Assembly (NCBI GenBank): GCA_020726505.1
Contig: JAHLEZ010000004.1
Location: forward strand, 3,038,001 to 3,102,000
Origin: Leptodontidium sp. MPI-SDFR-AT-0119
Lineage: Eukaryota; Ascomycota; Leotiomycetes; Helotiales; Leptodontidiaceae
Reading direction: 5' to 3'
DNA length: 64,000 bases
In this document: positions 24,308 to 36,919 of the stretch, in pieces
Position numbering within the stretch: position 1 is the first letter of the stretch
Layout of the letters: the number at the start of each line of letters is the position of its first letter
Made by a program: the position numbers and the translations under genes
Notes under the pieces: model-generated
Seen by the model: the letters and a program-made list of their open reading frames with translations, nothing else
Told to the model about the DNA's origin: nothing
Databases searched by the model: none

Positions 24308-27039
24308 ATGGACGTTGCTGGTACTGGGCCTGGCAATCTCAATGGGAGCATGCAAGAGCCTGCAAAGCCCCCCAGCAAGGGCGGCACCACCACCAAACGT
24401 CTATCAAAGGGCGATGCGGCGAAGCCCAAACCCCTTCCCAATCTCACTGGCTCGCGCTTCCAGTGTCCTAAGTGTCCCAAAACCTTCAGCCGCATCGAGA
24501 ACTTGACCCGCCATCAGGCAAATCGTAAGTCCCTCAGTCCATGTGCAAGTGCTGCGCGGCGTGAGGAATATATTCGAGCTACGCTTACGCTGTTGAGTTA
24601 GATGAGGAGGTGGGCAAATTCTCCTGTGTTGTCTGCAAGAAACGCTTCACGCGAAGTGATCTCCTCAATCGCCATCGACGCATCCATGGATCACAGACGG
24701 ATTCAAAATCCCACGTGACGAATGAAAATGCATCGTCCTCCCCAGATCAGAGAGCCTTTGGCGATCTGGTCCATCGAGATGATCGCAGCTCGGCTTCAAG
24801 AGGTGGTTCTAGCTCGTTGACAAACTCCTCTCCGGGCACGGGATATCAACCGATGCCGGCAGCATATCAACAACCCGTTCAGCCCGTATACCAACACCCC
24901 CTACCGCCGGGGTCGGATTCGAACATTCTTCACCCTCAAGCGACTACTCAGGGGTTGACGAGCTTGATGGAGGCTGCTCTAGCCCCGCAGGACAACTTCG
25001 CTTTCACGCCAGTCGAGAATATCAACCCCTCATTGTGGGATGGGTTCATGCGGTTTGGCGAGAATGCGAACATGTACATGGGTTCGTACGATGCAGATAT
25101 GTCATGGACACTAGACTATCTTCCTTCAGAACACTCGCCAAATTACCTTCTGGATCAAGATATGCTCAATGCGTTTGACGATTTTGGCGACAATCCGTAC
25201 CAATATCAATCAATGCAGTACGAGCAACCGCCGCACGTAAACGACACTGAGGACGCGGAAGGAGAAGACGAGGATACAACAGACTGGCCTGACAAGATCG
25301 AGAAACCTGCAGCTCCTGCAAGATACGCTCCACGGGTTATCCCTATACAGCTTCGACAGATCTCGTGGCAGTCTGTTGTTGATGAAGCTAGAGGAAGCGG
25401 ACTGTCTGTGGTGACTATACGACCCATGCACAGTATCACCCACCAACTTCGAGATCTTCTACTCAATACCTTGAATGGAGACAATATCAGAAACGAGTTC
25501 TCACGGCCTGAGATCAGCGATGCTCTCTTCCCGCCAGCAGAAGCCCTTGACTACTTCCTACGTCTCTACGTCAGACACATACAACCTAGATATCCGGTTC
25601 TCCATCTGCCGACCTTCGACATTTACAGCTCGCCTCCTCTCATGTTGATTGCAATGATGTTTCTGGGTTCCAGTCATTCAAGTGTTGATCGCGGCCGATT
25701 CTCTCGCCTGTTTCATGAACATCTCCGAATAGCATGTATGAGGAAGCAAGAACTTGAGAAGAAATGGGTAAGCGATCATCTGTGCTGATTTTTGCGAAGT
25801 ATGCTAACCCCAGCAGTTACGAAGCATCGATAATGTTCTCACCTACTTCCTCCTTTGCTTGGCAGGTACCTGGAGTGGAAGCAAGCATTCTTACGAGTTC
25901 GCTGAAGGCGGACGTGGGATCCTTGTCACTGCATGCAGAAGAGCTCGCCTTTTAGACTGCCGACCTGTGTCTAGAGTTGAGATTGACCCGTATTTACAGC
26001 CGGGAAGAAGCCACCTGGAAGCGGTCTGGTTGGCGTGGATCGAGACAGAAAGGAGGAAACGTCTTGGAATGTCTATCTACGTAAGTTTTCAAATGATTCT
26101 CGGTACTTCGCTGACAATGTAGATCTTCGACTGTCAATACCCAGCATTGTTCAACAACCAACCATATGTCAGCAAGGCAGAAACCACCAATTGCGTCTTC
26201 CCATGTTCGGAAGAACTCTGGGAGGCTCACAACGCCGAGACCTGGAAGATGCTGGTTGGCCCTCCAGACATGCCTCCTCCAACGTAAGTCATCCGCTCAT
26301 CCTAGTCTATCTGCTAACAAGTTCCAGATACTACCTCCACGCACTCAATTGCTGCCTCCTTCGAAAATGGATCAAACCCTCTCCGCCCATAGTCAAGGCA
26401 GGCGAGTTTGGCAAAATCGTCCTGATGTACGCCCTGCACACCCACATCTTCGAATGGCGCCAATCGACATCGATGCTCAACCCCACCGGTCTCATGGGAA
26501 CATTCGGCAATTCTGCTCACGACATGGGCCAAGGTCTTCGCGAACGCCGAAAGTGGCTCGTCGACGGCCTAGACAGTTTCGCCGAATGCTACAAAACTCC
26601 CACTACCAGCATCGCTGCTCAACTCCTCCACTATCTCGGCTACGTTTCTCTAGATGTCAGTCTCTCGGATATGCATCTCGTAGCTGGTCGATCGGTCAAC
26701 AAAAATGACGGGAAATTCGCAGAGGAGAATTTGAAGTACTGGGCTAACAGCGAGATCTCGGACAAGACTATGGGGCATGTGTATAACATGCTCGCGTTAT
26801 GCCATCATTGCATCAATAGTGGTGTTGCGGCGGATAGTTCGTACGAGATTGCTGTTTGTTTGTTCACGGGTGGAATGGTGTGTTGGGCGTTTGCCAAGTT
26901 GAGGGGGAATGCTTTGACTGAGCAGTATGTTGATCAGGTCCGCAAGGCGAGCTTGGCATTGAGACAGATGGGTTGTTGGAGGATGTGTTCGATGTTTGGG
27001 AGAATCTTGCAAGGATTTGAAGCTCCGAATGGGCCTTGA
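24308..27039 (+). CDS. C2H2 zinc-finger transcription factor with fungal-specific regulatory domain
   Basis: A nuclear DNA-binding regulator; target genes unknown. Five exons (24308-24524, 24602-25767, 25817-26080, 26123-26283, 26328-27039) give 839 residues. Two adjacent C2H2 fingers lie at about residues 56-105: CPKC...FSRIENLTRHQANH, split by the first intron, and CVVC...FTRSDLLNRHRRIH. A Ser/Gln/Pro-rich and then acidic linker (DTEDAEGEDEDTTDWPD) follows, possibly activating. From about residue 400 the fungal-specific factor domain begins (LRLYVRHIQPRYPVLHLPTF), with the IETERRKRLGMSIYIFDCQYP block. This architecture is shared with several ascomycete regulators. An in-frame ATG at 24083 would add 75 Ser/Thr/His/Pro-rich residues; 24308 is preferred because AAG precedes it and the upstream part looks non-conserved. 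Confidence 0.92.
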
Positions 27040-27542
27040 AAGGGTGAGGTTTTTTGTTATGAATGGGATGGTTTGCGGTTTCGGGGTTGGGATGGGTTGG
27101 CGCATCTACCTTGATTTCATGAGCTTTGGGACACGAATCGGACATAGTGGGGAGTTCACCTGGAGATGGAGTGGCTAGAGGTGCTTGGTACAGGATGTTT
27201 GCTTTGCGATTTCATTTCGGGGATAATCGTTTTGGTATTTCAGGAGTTTGCTCGGCCCCGGACTGGCAGGAGTCAATGTCAAAGGTGCAAGTTAATGGGA
27301 GGTAATGGGATTGGGATTGGGAAAGATGGATGGTATACCCCCAAAGTACGTATGTTATGTTCCCCCCAGTATTCAAAAATGTCAACGCGTCTCTCTTGCT
27401 ATGTATCTTGTTCATTCCTTCGTTCATTCTTCCGTCCATTCAAATCATCCATCTCCTCCAAGCCCAACCGAAACCCTCCAATGCAAATGCAAATCGCCTC
27501 CCAAAAGCAGACCCAAACGCCAGCAAGTGCAACATCTGTCCT
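27040..27542. other. Convergent intergenic region, no gene recognised
   Basis: Lies between the convergent 3' ends of the C2H2 factor and bZIP genes and probably carries both 3' UTRs. Confidence 0.6.
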
Positions 27543-28144
27543 TCAATCTGTTCCAACTCCATCTTTGTGCTCAACTCCTTTCCTATCCCCTTCCATGACT
27601 TCGTCTCTTTGTTTCTTCAATGCCTATCACAGTCATCAGTCAGCGATACTATTTCTTCATTCCCCCACATAATCTCATCTACTTCTGCAAGTGCTAGTGC
27701 ACTATCAAGCAAGCAAGGAAGAAGATTTACCTTTAACTCCTCCTCCTTCGGCCCCATAATCAACCCCTTCAAAAACCTATTCTCCTGCTCCAACTCCCTT
27801 ATCCTACTCTCCAACTTCTCGAGCGCCTGCTTCTTCTCCCGCGCCTGCTGCTCCAGCGTCTGCTCCCTTTGCTTCTTCTTCGCGCGGAACCGGGCGCTGG
27901 CAGCTGTATTTCGCAACCTCTTCAAGTCTGCCTCTGGATCGCCTTCAGAAGTTGGGTATGGATTCTGCGGGGAAGACGAGCCGGATGCTGGATACGCTGT
28001 GTAAGCTGGCTGGGTGTGGTGTTGGGTGTAGATTGGCACGAAGCCGGGATGTTGGGTTGATGAGGAGGAGGTTGCGTAGTAGGGCTGGTTGGAAGCCGGG
28101 TGTTGTTGCTGGTAGTAGTCTGGGTGCTGGTCTTGACCGTCCAT
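27543..28144 (-). CDS. bZIP transcription factor, Cys-3/MetR-like
   Basis: A short nuclear bZIP protein. The basic region KRLRNTAASARFRAKKKQREQ closely resembles the class that contains Neurospora CYS-3 and Aspergillus MetR, regulators of sulfur assimilation; that relation is inferred from the basic region only. A leucine-zipper helix follows (LEKLESRIRELEQENRFLKGLI). The first 70 residues are rich in Gln, Tyr, Pro, Ser and His. A two-exon model (28144-27731, 27623-27543) gives 164 residues and extends the helix with a charged tail (ELKALKKQRDEVMEG). Without splicing the frame ends at 27617 with a less convincing tail of 175 residues in total. At 164 residues it is shorter than CYS-3 or MetR. 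Confidence 0.85.
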
Positions 28145-29611
28145 GGTTACGAATTGGAGAGGGGTGTGTGGATGTGGTTGGGGATGGTGTAGGACCCGGT
28201 TCTGGTTCGGGTTCGGGGTCGTGTTCTGGCTCTGGCTCTGGCTCTGGTTCTCAGCGTCCCAGGGATAGATTGGAGAGGATATTGGTGAGAGAGTTGCTTC
28301 TAGGAGAGCTGTTGATATGGGATGTCAGTGTGAGTTTGGGTCTGAGTCTAAGTTCGAGTCTGGGAAATCCAGGAAACCCAAGGAAGCAGAAGAAGGAGCA
28401 GGAGCAAGAGTAGAAACAGATGCAGGCGAAAGTCAATAAACGGTAGTAAACAATGTCCAGGACTGACTGAGACTGAGATGATGAGGCTCTTTTTCAAAAG
28501 TTCCAAACACAGACACGAGCCAACTAGCTAGCAAGCAAGCAAGCCACGATCACATCAGACAGGACAAGATCAAGATCCGACCAAACCAGACCAGACCAGC
28601 CCAACGCACCCGGGACCCCTCATACTTATCAACTTCCCCTCCGTAATACGAGTCGCGATAGGCAGGGACAGCTAATGCGCACCTCGACGATGCAACGCCC
28701 CGTCACGTGCGATTTCGTGATCCCATGCGTATATTCGCAATTGATAGCAGCCGCCTTGAGCCAATCACAGATCCGTAAATCGACGGCCAGGTCAACCTGC
28801 GACGAGATGAGATGCAGGCTTGTGAAGTAATTGCAGTAAGGGCAAGAGACTGGCAGGAAATGAATGGCATGGACAAGGTTCCTGCCTCGTTCGTCCCGCT
28901 GATGGATGAGGAGGGAGGGAGGGGATGAGGCATGGACATGCCCAATGCCAGTGCCAGATGTATGTTATGTGATGAGCGATGAGTGATGGGACTGTAAACG
29001 AACAGGAGGGAGTACTTACTCAGGCGGTGCAGCTCAGTAAGAGCATGATGTTCTATTGTTGATTGAGGTGGGAGGCGACCATCAATCAACTGGACTATTC
29101 CGTATCATACCAAGGTATATAAACCCGACATCTGAGCCTTCACTTGCCGACCCGACTCGACTGACTGATGCTCGATCCCTGTGCCCGCCCTGGCTTGACT
29201 GGACCCCATTCGCCATTAGCCATTCGGAAGTGCCGCCGTTGCAGATGACTACCTGACTTGAACTTCCATATGCTACGTAGCTATGCATTCCGGACTTCCA
29301 CTCTGCTTCCTATTCTAGGAAGCTGTTGTGGCTGCAGTGCACTGGATGCAATGCCAGGTGGCTCATGAGAACAACAGCCCAGGAACAACAAAACAGACAT
29401 GGGCCACAAGCTCGGCCGGGATGCGAAGTCTCTCAACTCCCTAGCTCACTAGAGCTGTTGCTTCTGCTGCACCCTTCTCATATCCATTCAAACGGCAAGT
29501 ATCCCCAGACTTAGCAAATCCATGATTCAAAACATGCAAACCAGACCACCAGATCAGATGCAAAGTTTCAAGTACTTCAAAGCCCTTCCTGCTTGGAGAA
29601 CTTTCCCAAGC
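28145..29611. other. bZIP upstream region, no other gene recognised
   Basis: Begins with the bZIP leader, which contains a GGTTCG/GGCTCT-type simple repeat. The rest contains short open frames on both strands with no recognisable product. Confidence 0.55.
28196..28253. repeat. Hexanucleotide-like simple repeat in the bZIP leader
   Basis: Tandem variants of GGTTCG, GGTTCT and GGCTCT run for about 58 bp, 50 bp upstream of the bZIP start codon. In the transcript it would read as GAGCCA-type repeats. Probably a slippage-prone microsatellite. Confidence 0.7.
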
Positions 29612-30044
29612 TCAAATTGCCATCAGAATCAATACAATCCCAGGAAGTGGTCTCGCTACTAAAGAAAACATGTCTGATGCAACAAACACAAGATAGAAAA
29701 CCACACATACCTCGACCCATAGCATCAGTCCCATTCTCAGTCGCAGGTCTAGTAGCACCCTGAACCCCCCTCCTCCAAACATCCAGCTCACTCTCCTGAA
29801 CCTGCGCCTCGTCCTCCACCACAAAAAAGTGACTCTCAACCTCCGTCTCCGCCTGCCTCCCAAATCTCACATTCTCACTCTCCACAGGCAAACGACTGAA
29901 ATCCGGTTCTGGTTCCGAAGAAGCGTATTGCCGCATCATGGTGTCGAAATCGCCCTCGTCGAATTCGATCTGGTCGAGGCTGGGAGGTGGTGTCAAGGGG
30001 ACGAAAATGCCTTGTTGGAGCTGGTAATGCAGGACGGTCGACAT
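29612..30044 (-). CDS. Small acidic protein of unknown function with hydrophobic C-terminus
   Basis: I do not recognise this protein. A two-exon model (30044-29711, 29655-29612, intron 29656-29710) gives 125 residues: an acidic soluble part with PLTPPPSLDQIEFDEGDFD near the N-terminus, and a short hydrophobic end (RARPLPGIVLILMAI). Without splicing the frame runs to 29577 with 155 residues and a Cys-rich tail. The donor and acceptor (GTATGT, TAG) are good and the spliced tail looks more protein-like. The gene reality rests on an ATG start, length and composition only. Confidence 0.5.
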
Positions 30045-33000
30045 TTCCCACGTAAGTCGGGGTTGAATTGTGAATAGCCCTTTTTTTATATCCCTTAGCC
30101 GTTACCGAACCTCTGGTATGGTGTGCTTGCGTTTTTTTTCTCTCTCTCTCAGTTTTGTCCTACTCCGTCGCTCTCTTTCGCTTGACTACTTGCTTGCGTG
30201 CTTGCTTGTATTACGGGGCTCTCCTTTCGGCGGCAGCGAAGGGTGCGATGTTGACTAGGTTGATAGGCTGGTTGGCAAGCGGCGAGCCGTCCGAATCAGT
30301 GCCACAGTGGGGTGCTATTAGTCTTGATAATACGCAAAGTAGGGATTCGCAAATCTCGACCTTGAAATATCTGGAAAGGAGATTCCGAGGTGGATTTCAT
30401 TTACATATGTAACTAACTGCACTTCCTCCGCTAGTTTGGGTAGCTGTCGATATGAGGAACTGAGAAGGTACGGTACAGGTACTACACACACCACTCGTCT
30501 GATCCTTTCTCATCCCATCTCCTCAATTACCGATCTCGACTGCTCTAGACCTTGACAATGCAGCCTCGAAATGAGAAAAAGAAAACACTTACTCGCCGAC
30601 CAGCCATCGACACATGGCTGTGTGTCCGTGAGTAGATGTATGGGTTCCAGATGTGAAAGCGGGGGCGGCATGGGCGGCGGGTCGAGAATTTCACACTCCA
30701 CTCCAGTACACTACAGCTGCAGAAGACGCCTAGGTAGGTGGGCTTGAGAGTTGAAAATGCAGACTTGAACAAGACCATGCCCACTATCTTGATCGATAGG
30801 TTCTTTTGGTTGATGGGTTCGTCCAACAACCTGCTTACTAAATAACGGAATTTACATAGTCTCCGAGGAGATTCCTACATCTGGAAAGGAGACGGAGAAC
30901 AACAGACAGAGAGTAAATTCAGTAGGAGCGAGCATCAGAAACGCTAGAACATACTATATTAATCGACGTGGATCAGGCGACATGTTACCCCATCCAAATA
31001 TTCCAGTTCCAATTTCTATGTGTATGCGTATGTCACAATGGGACTTCGTCCTCATCTCCCCAACTTGACCCCCAAACCATCAGCGTTCCACAAGCACTGC
31101 ACGAATCCCACTCTATCCAATATCATGACCAAACTGTTACTTCAAGATGGAAGCCCCCCACATTTCCCACCCAGGGCTTTCTTGCGGCTTGCATGAGAAG
31201 TGCTGGACGTGGCTTGTCGTTCCCGTCTGTGCTTCTTTCTGGGCGAATCTGGTCACTCACTCGACTCAGTCAGTTTGGCCGAGACAAGCAGCCGGGCAAG
31301 TCACGCTGGCGTTGTTCTCTTTTGCCTTGTCTGTGTTCAACGACTCTGGTGATTTCAAGCTGAAGTATTCAGCCCTGCGTGACTGATGAAGGACCAGTTC
31401 TAGGGATTGCTTTCACAATCTTGTGTATCGTAAGGGGCTATTCCTAGACTCGATCTGTACAACCTTTTCATGGAAATATGGCTTTCTTACTGCAGAAGTA
31501 ATGCACAGTACCGGAAAGATTCATGACATCTCGAGTTAAGGCTACTTCTACCTACTCATCCCACCAGATGAATATCACGCACTGTGCTATGAAGATATAG
31601 GGAGCTACTCAGGTATGCCTGGATGAACGAAGACGGGGAAAAAATATCTCGTGGGATTGTGGCAAAGCCGCCACAGCATGAAGATGGTGCCCGAGCGGCA
31701 CCTGAACCATGCTACTGAGCTGGCTATGTCAGCCCATCACGATACCTAAGATCATATCCATGCTCATATTGGGGGTCATCTTACGCTTCCTGGTTCTCAT
31801 CATGTCGTGGAATAAAGCAAAAGACGGCCCGACCGAAGGTGTCAGTCTCTGTCCAGGTGGTGGCCCAGGTGCAGACTCTGCCGTGAATATCCTCGTGGCA
31901 GATCCTGGAGATCGCCATGATCTCAAGGAAGCAGGAATGAAAACATCGAATGATGAGGAGGTGGCTGGATATGGGGGTCCTCTGTAGGAAAAAACAGTTG
32001 ATGTAGGCTGAACTCAAGGGATGGGTTGCTGAAGAAGTGGCGATTCGGCGGGTTGCAGCTGGATATGTCTGTCCGTGCCGGACCTACAGTGGAAGCGCCA
32101 GGATATTTGTACCGAGCCAACGGACTGACGCAAAGCAGGCTCTCACCGAACCATGGGACTGTGTCGTGGGCCGAGTTTATGAGCTGTCGCACTGTTCTGG
32201 GCTGTGAGTTTATTTTGTCATGTATTTCGGAGAAGTTCGAACTTCCCATCTTCGCAGATCAGGTTCTTAACAAAGACCAGACAGGCTCCTCAGATCTTGT
32301 TTTGGGATTTCGTCGCCCAGTCCCCCAAGGCATTAAACTGAGGCTGAGGCTCTAGCCTCCAAAAGTCCACATCGGTCGGTCGGTCGGCACAGTCGAGAAA
32401 CACGCAAAAGAAATACAATATAAAGACTCTCCTCGCTATTAGAAGAGTGCATAGTGGCGGTTAATTGATCCCCCTATGATTCTGCAATGACAACTCGGTT
32501 TGCGTGGGCAAGTGTTCAGAATCAAGCCAAGGTCAGCTCACTCAACCCTAAGTAAACAAATCGCAAGCGACGAGCCCATCCATAACATCGAACCCCAAAA
32601 GCGACATATGCGAGCCCAAGATCGACAAGGCAATAACCACCGTGGTTTCTCGACATTTCCATCCACTAATCCACTTCCCGGTAGACTAATCGCGGTAATT
32701 CGCAAAATCTCGAAATTTTCACCGACTTCTTCAAAGCACGCCATTTAGCGACAAATGGCAGAAGCGAGTTCCGAGCTAAGAATAGGGGTTCGGAAACTAG
32801 ATCTGCGACCCAGACAGATGGCATCATACTGTAGCATTCTTTTGCTGGGCTCGTTCTTGTTGGAGTAAAATGGCACCTTTTGGTATTTATTTAATCTGCA
32901 TGCACCATTGTTTCGTTCTAGTTCGATGGTTCGCAAATGGATCTCCACTGCTGCGGGGGGACTTGGCGGACTCGACCTCTTTCCCAGCCAGTGGTTAGCC

Positions 33001-35043
33001 ACATTTGTAACTATTGAATAACTACGGAAAAAGTTATAGGGGAAAGGGACGGGGCAGTTAGAGTGTGTGGAAGCGAAGGAGACAGCAAGATGAGGTGCTC
33101 ATGAACGCGTCGGAAGTAGGGGATTGCAAGCAAGCCCAGAAGTCGTGGGTATGGTGGTGACTTGATGTTTTTCAAACTTTGACGTGCTAGTTCCGATCTA
33201 CGTAGCATCCGATTTAAAGTACATTGCAGACGTATCCTCACGAATATTGTTTCAATGTGACAGATTCACGGCTAATGAAACCCAAACCGCTGTGGTAGCG
33301 ATTCTTCGACCCCCCAAACACTGCAAGGCGAGCTCATTCATAACGCCATGTTCACATGAACGATGCGGTATTGTCCCCATGCCTTGCTTTGTGTTACAGA
33401 GAGGCAACAACCCATCCTGCAAATGTCACCACAAATATCAAGAACAGTAGAACTCCTCTCATCCATCTCCTGAAGATATATCCTCCAAGGCAAGGCAAAC
33501 AAACCTAAAGTCCGTTGCAACCATTTCAAACTTCTTCTTGACCCTTTCTACCACTCCACCGACTCCTCCAGCTCCTTCACCACCATTCCTTCAAAGGTCA
33601 CAACCTCGAAAGACTCACCTGTCCAGCATCCTCTTCCTCCATGTTCCCCACCCCCCCACGCCGGGCATGATTCCCAAGCCTAGAAATCCTCATAATTGCC
33701 TCTGCTACCGTCACAACCCCAGCCTTAAGCCCAAAATCAATGGTCAAATCAAGCAAAAACAATCATCCTCTCCATTATCTGCGTCAGACCAGATGACGGG
33801 TCAATAACCGGTTGGTTCCGCATCCATATCTCCCTGGAGTATGAGCGAAGCATTGATGATTATTTGCTCATGGTTCTTAATGCGGGAAATTCTGTCTCCA
33901 GGATGGAGATTCACATCTAGGAGTTCTTGAGCTGCTTCGAAGTTGTGATGATGAATTTCACAGCTCCAACTCGTATGCGGCCGACAAGTCACTGTGATTA
34001 GCAAGCCATCAGATGAGCTGATCTTTTGACTGATGAACTTACTGTTACTTACATCCCCTCTTTTGTGCCCTTCTCGTACACAAACCTCCTTGGTGGGCCG
34101 CTGGAAGATTTAACAGTGAACCTGCGCAGTGAGCCAAGCCAAGTCGATCGACCCAGCCAAATATCTCCAGTCTCAATGCAATTACCATTAATACCCCGCC
34201 CAGCTATATCCCTTCCTTCATTAAATCACCATCCCAATCCGCAGCTCGGTGTATAAACCCACTCTCGATGTCAAAACGCTACAATAACCAGGACGATTGG
34301 ACGCCCTCGCCACGATAGCTGATTCCCCGCGTCTCTGATGCCAGCGACCCGACTGCCTTGGCTCCTACTTCAAAGCGTGGTTCTCGTTGGCTACTAGTTG
34401 TGGGTTTTCGGTTCCCTCACCATGGCGCCTTTCTTCTTGCACAAGGATGGGAAGTCAGATGTTGGTTTGAGCATCGGTATGGAATATCAGTTGGTAGACC
34501 TGTGGGGATTGGGACCTAAGCTTTCCTCGTGTTCACAGGCATGGCTAGATGGGATGAAGTAGGTTCCTGCCGTCAGATGTAGAATAATGGCTCTGGTCTT
34601 GTGTGGGTAGTTGGCCTTTGTGCTGTTGCTGAGATGGGGTGGGTATACTGTTGAAGAAGAGGAGAAGTCCTCGACTGACGGGGCGAATGTGACGAAGCAG
34701 CGGAGCTTGAGAATTTGAAGCAAGAAGGGCATGATAATATATGACTGCTTGGTCTAGGGAGAATGAGGTGGATTGAAAAGACATTGATCTCGAGTTGGCG
34801 TTTAGTTTTCGGGCTAGGACGCTGGCAACCTATGTTTTCTGCCTTGGGTACTGGACTAGTGAAGGCCCGCTACAGCAAAGGAGAATAAAACGGGACAAGC
34901 AGAGAGTCAAATTTTGGGTTGGCATGTATTTCAATCATTAAGCAACCAAATTTCGTTGAAACCGGCGCTTGAACCTATCTGTTGCTAACCATTTTCCGTC
35001 GCAATCATCAATATCTATCGCTGTTCCCTATGACCGACATCAC
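30045..35043. other. Five-kilobase gene-poor stretch
   Basis: No conserved gene is recognised between the small protein gene and calcineurin A. Open frames are short and overlap on both strands. One possible small spliced gene on the minus strand near 33.96-34.26 kb is listed separately. Non-coding RNAs or long leaders could lie here but nothing in the sequence proves them. Confidence 0.5.
33958..34260 (-). CDS. Possible fragment of a small spliced gene, doubtful
   Basis: On the minus strand a protein-like stretch (SSSGPPRRFVYEKGTKEG) runs into a good donor, GTAAGT, at about 34052. The next acceptor, TCACAG, is near 33993 and leads to a short in-frame end (DLSAAYELEL, stop at 33958). A different phase across the same splice gives a longer tail ending at 33801. 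No convincing start codon or upstream exon was found. It may be a terminal exon of a gene I could not resolve, or chance. Confidence 0.2.
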
Positions 35044-35124
35044 TCAAACTACCCTCAACCCCTCAGGATGATCGTTTTCGGTCACTGATCTGTCAGCTTG
35101 ATTTCAAATTCGAGGGTAGACAAC

Positions 35125-36919
35125 TTACGTGCTAAGACGCCTGGACAGTGCCTGCAACCCCTTGTCATTGTCCGCCGCGTCCTTAGCTCGCTCCAATGCT
35201 TGAGCTCGTCCTTCCTCACTCTGTCTCGCAACCTCTTCGTGACTTGGTGGAAGTCTCTCGTTCTGTAGATCAACCTTTCGTGCGTCTTCGAAACTGCTGA
35301 TGGCGTTCTTGATACCCTCGGCACCAAGCATCAACGTACCAGCTGGAAGCCTGCCTCCAGATGCCGTTTTCAACTCTGTGACTCGCTCTGATTCTTCTCT
35401 CAAGACCTGGAAAACTCTGGAAAGGCGACCAATTGCAAGAATCTTGTTCTTGATTGCCCGTCTCTTGTACTCGATCGACTCTGGGTCTAAGTTGGCATTG
35501 ATTGGTGGCGATACTGGACCTGGAGATACTGTGGATGGTGTAGCGTCGTCCTTGAGCTCATCTTCCGAGCAGGTACTCAGAATTGCAATCAGCATATCTG
35601 TGATCTTCTCACCGACGAAAGGCAGGGACCATGTGAACACATCCATGAAGTTTGGTAGCCAATATGGATGAGGAGTGCAGTTGAACTGTCTGATGTTCAT
35701 AACATTGTTCTCATACTTCAAAACAGCGGCTTTATTGTTGTAGACGTCGAGGTAGTTGGGTGCAGAAAATATGGTCATCACACTGGGGAATCCCGTGGTC
35801 CGAGTTTTTCTGTACATTCGATATCCAGCATCTTGGGCCTCGTGGGCTCGAATGACCGACAGAAGATTATTCTTTTCGAGGAAGTTGCATGCGGCAGGGT
35901 AGGAGAAGAAGTATGAGCAGCCTCGAACATGATTGTGGACGAAGTACTCGGAAGTCTTTTCTTGACCAAATTCCTCAAGCGGATCAGCCCAAAGAATATC
36001 GCACATCAATCCATGAGTAGGGGGTTCGCGGAAACGATCAATCTAGCTTGGTTAGTTGCGTCTATGTAGGAACCAGCGGAGTACGTACCGACTTGAGATC
36101 GTCCAAGGTATGTAACTCTGGACTCAAGCCACCGTGGATGCACAAGAACTGCTTGTTCATGACTGCGGCAAGGGGAAGAGCGCAGAAAGAGTCCATGCAG
36201 GCCTCGTAGATCTTCTCGGAGTACTTGTGCTTGCACTCAAGCTTAAAAGTAAAGTAATCAGTCAAATGTCGGCACTCGTGATTTCCGCGAAGGAGCCAGA
36301 GTGTGTTTGGATACCAGATCTTCAACGACCAGAGGTAGAGCACACATTCGATACTGAAGTACCCTCGATCAACATAATCTCCAAGGAAGAGGTATCTCGT
36401 CTCTGCTGGATCTCCACCGACTTCAAAGAGCTTCATCAGATCATAGTATTGGCCGTGAACATCTCCGCAGACAGTGATGGGTGCATCCATCTCCAGAAGG
36501 TTGGGTTCCTGTTTCAGAACCTTTCCTCCCTCCTCGAGAATATACAGTGCTTGTTCCTCAGTCAGACGTCCTTCACGGTAGAAATGTTGCTTCAGGAATG
36601 CCAAGTTGGGCTTCGATGGATCTTGCGGGGAGAAGAATTGCTCGTTGGTGGGAGGGTGCATTGCAGGAGCTTGGACATCTTATTTCAAGCTGTTAGCATG
36701 CTGGTGGCGCAGAGGGGTCGTTTGCGGGGGTAGAGGGTAGCAGATGCATATACCTTTACAGACTCTCTCCATCGTGCTGACCTGGCTGCCATCCTCCATG
36801 GTATGCAGAGTGAAGTCGATTGTAGGAATCGGCTTCTTGGTTTGGATTGCCCTCACCGCATTGTCGAGATGGGCAGGATCAAGCCCAGGAGGGAGCTGAT
36901 CTCTCCGTTCCTCATCCAT
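35125..36919 (-). CDS. cnaA: Calcineurin A, catalytic subunit of Ca2+/calmodulin-dependent protein phosphatase 2B
   Basis: A Ser/Thr phosphatase that works with calcineurin B and calmodulin, dephosphorylates the Crz1-type factor, and is the target of cyclosporin and FK506. Three exons (36919-36754, 36678-36089, 36042-35125) give 557 residues. The metallophosphatase signatures are all present: [33 protein letters not shown], and the HGGLSPE and [10 protein letters not shown] histidines. The calcineurin-B-binding helix follows the catalytic core, then the calmodulin-binding segment ([17 protein letters not shown]) and the autoinhibitory region beginning [19 protein letters not shown]. The C-terminus may be alternatively spliced: removing 35090-35128 replaces the last codon and stop by a longer tail ending at 35044 (571 residues). 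Confidence 0.97.

Noticed and set aside
28251..28436. Upstream open frame in the bZIP leader
   Set aside because: It begins with TTG, not ATG; no evidence for translation control of the Gcn4/cpc-1 type.
31709..32355. Possible membrane protein or paired antisense frames near 32 kb
   Set aside because: One hydrophobic stretch only, overlapping frames on both strands, no conserved pattern.
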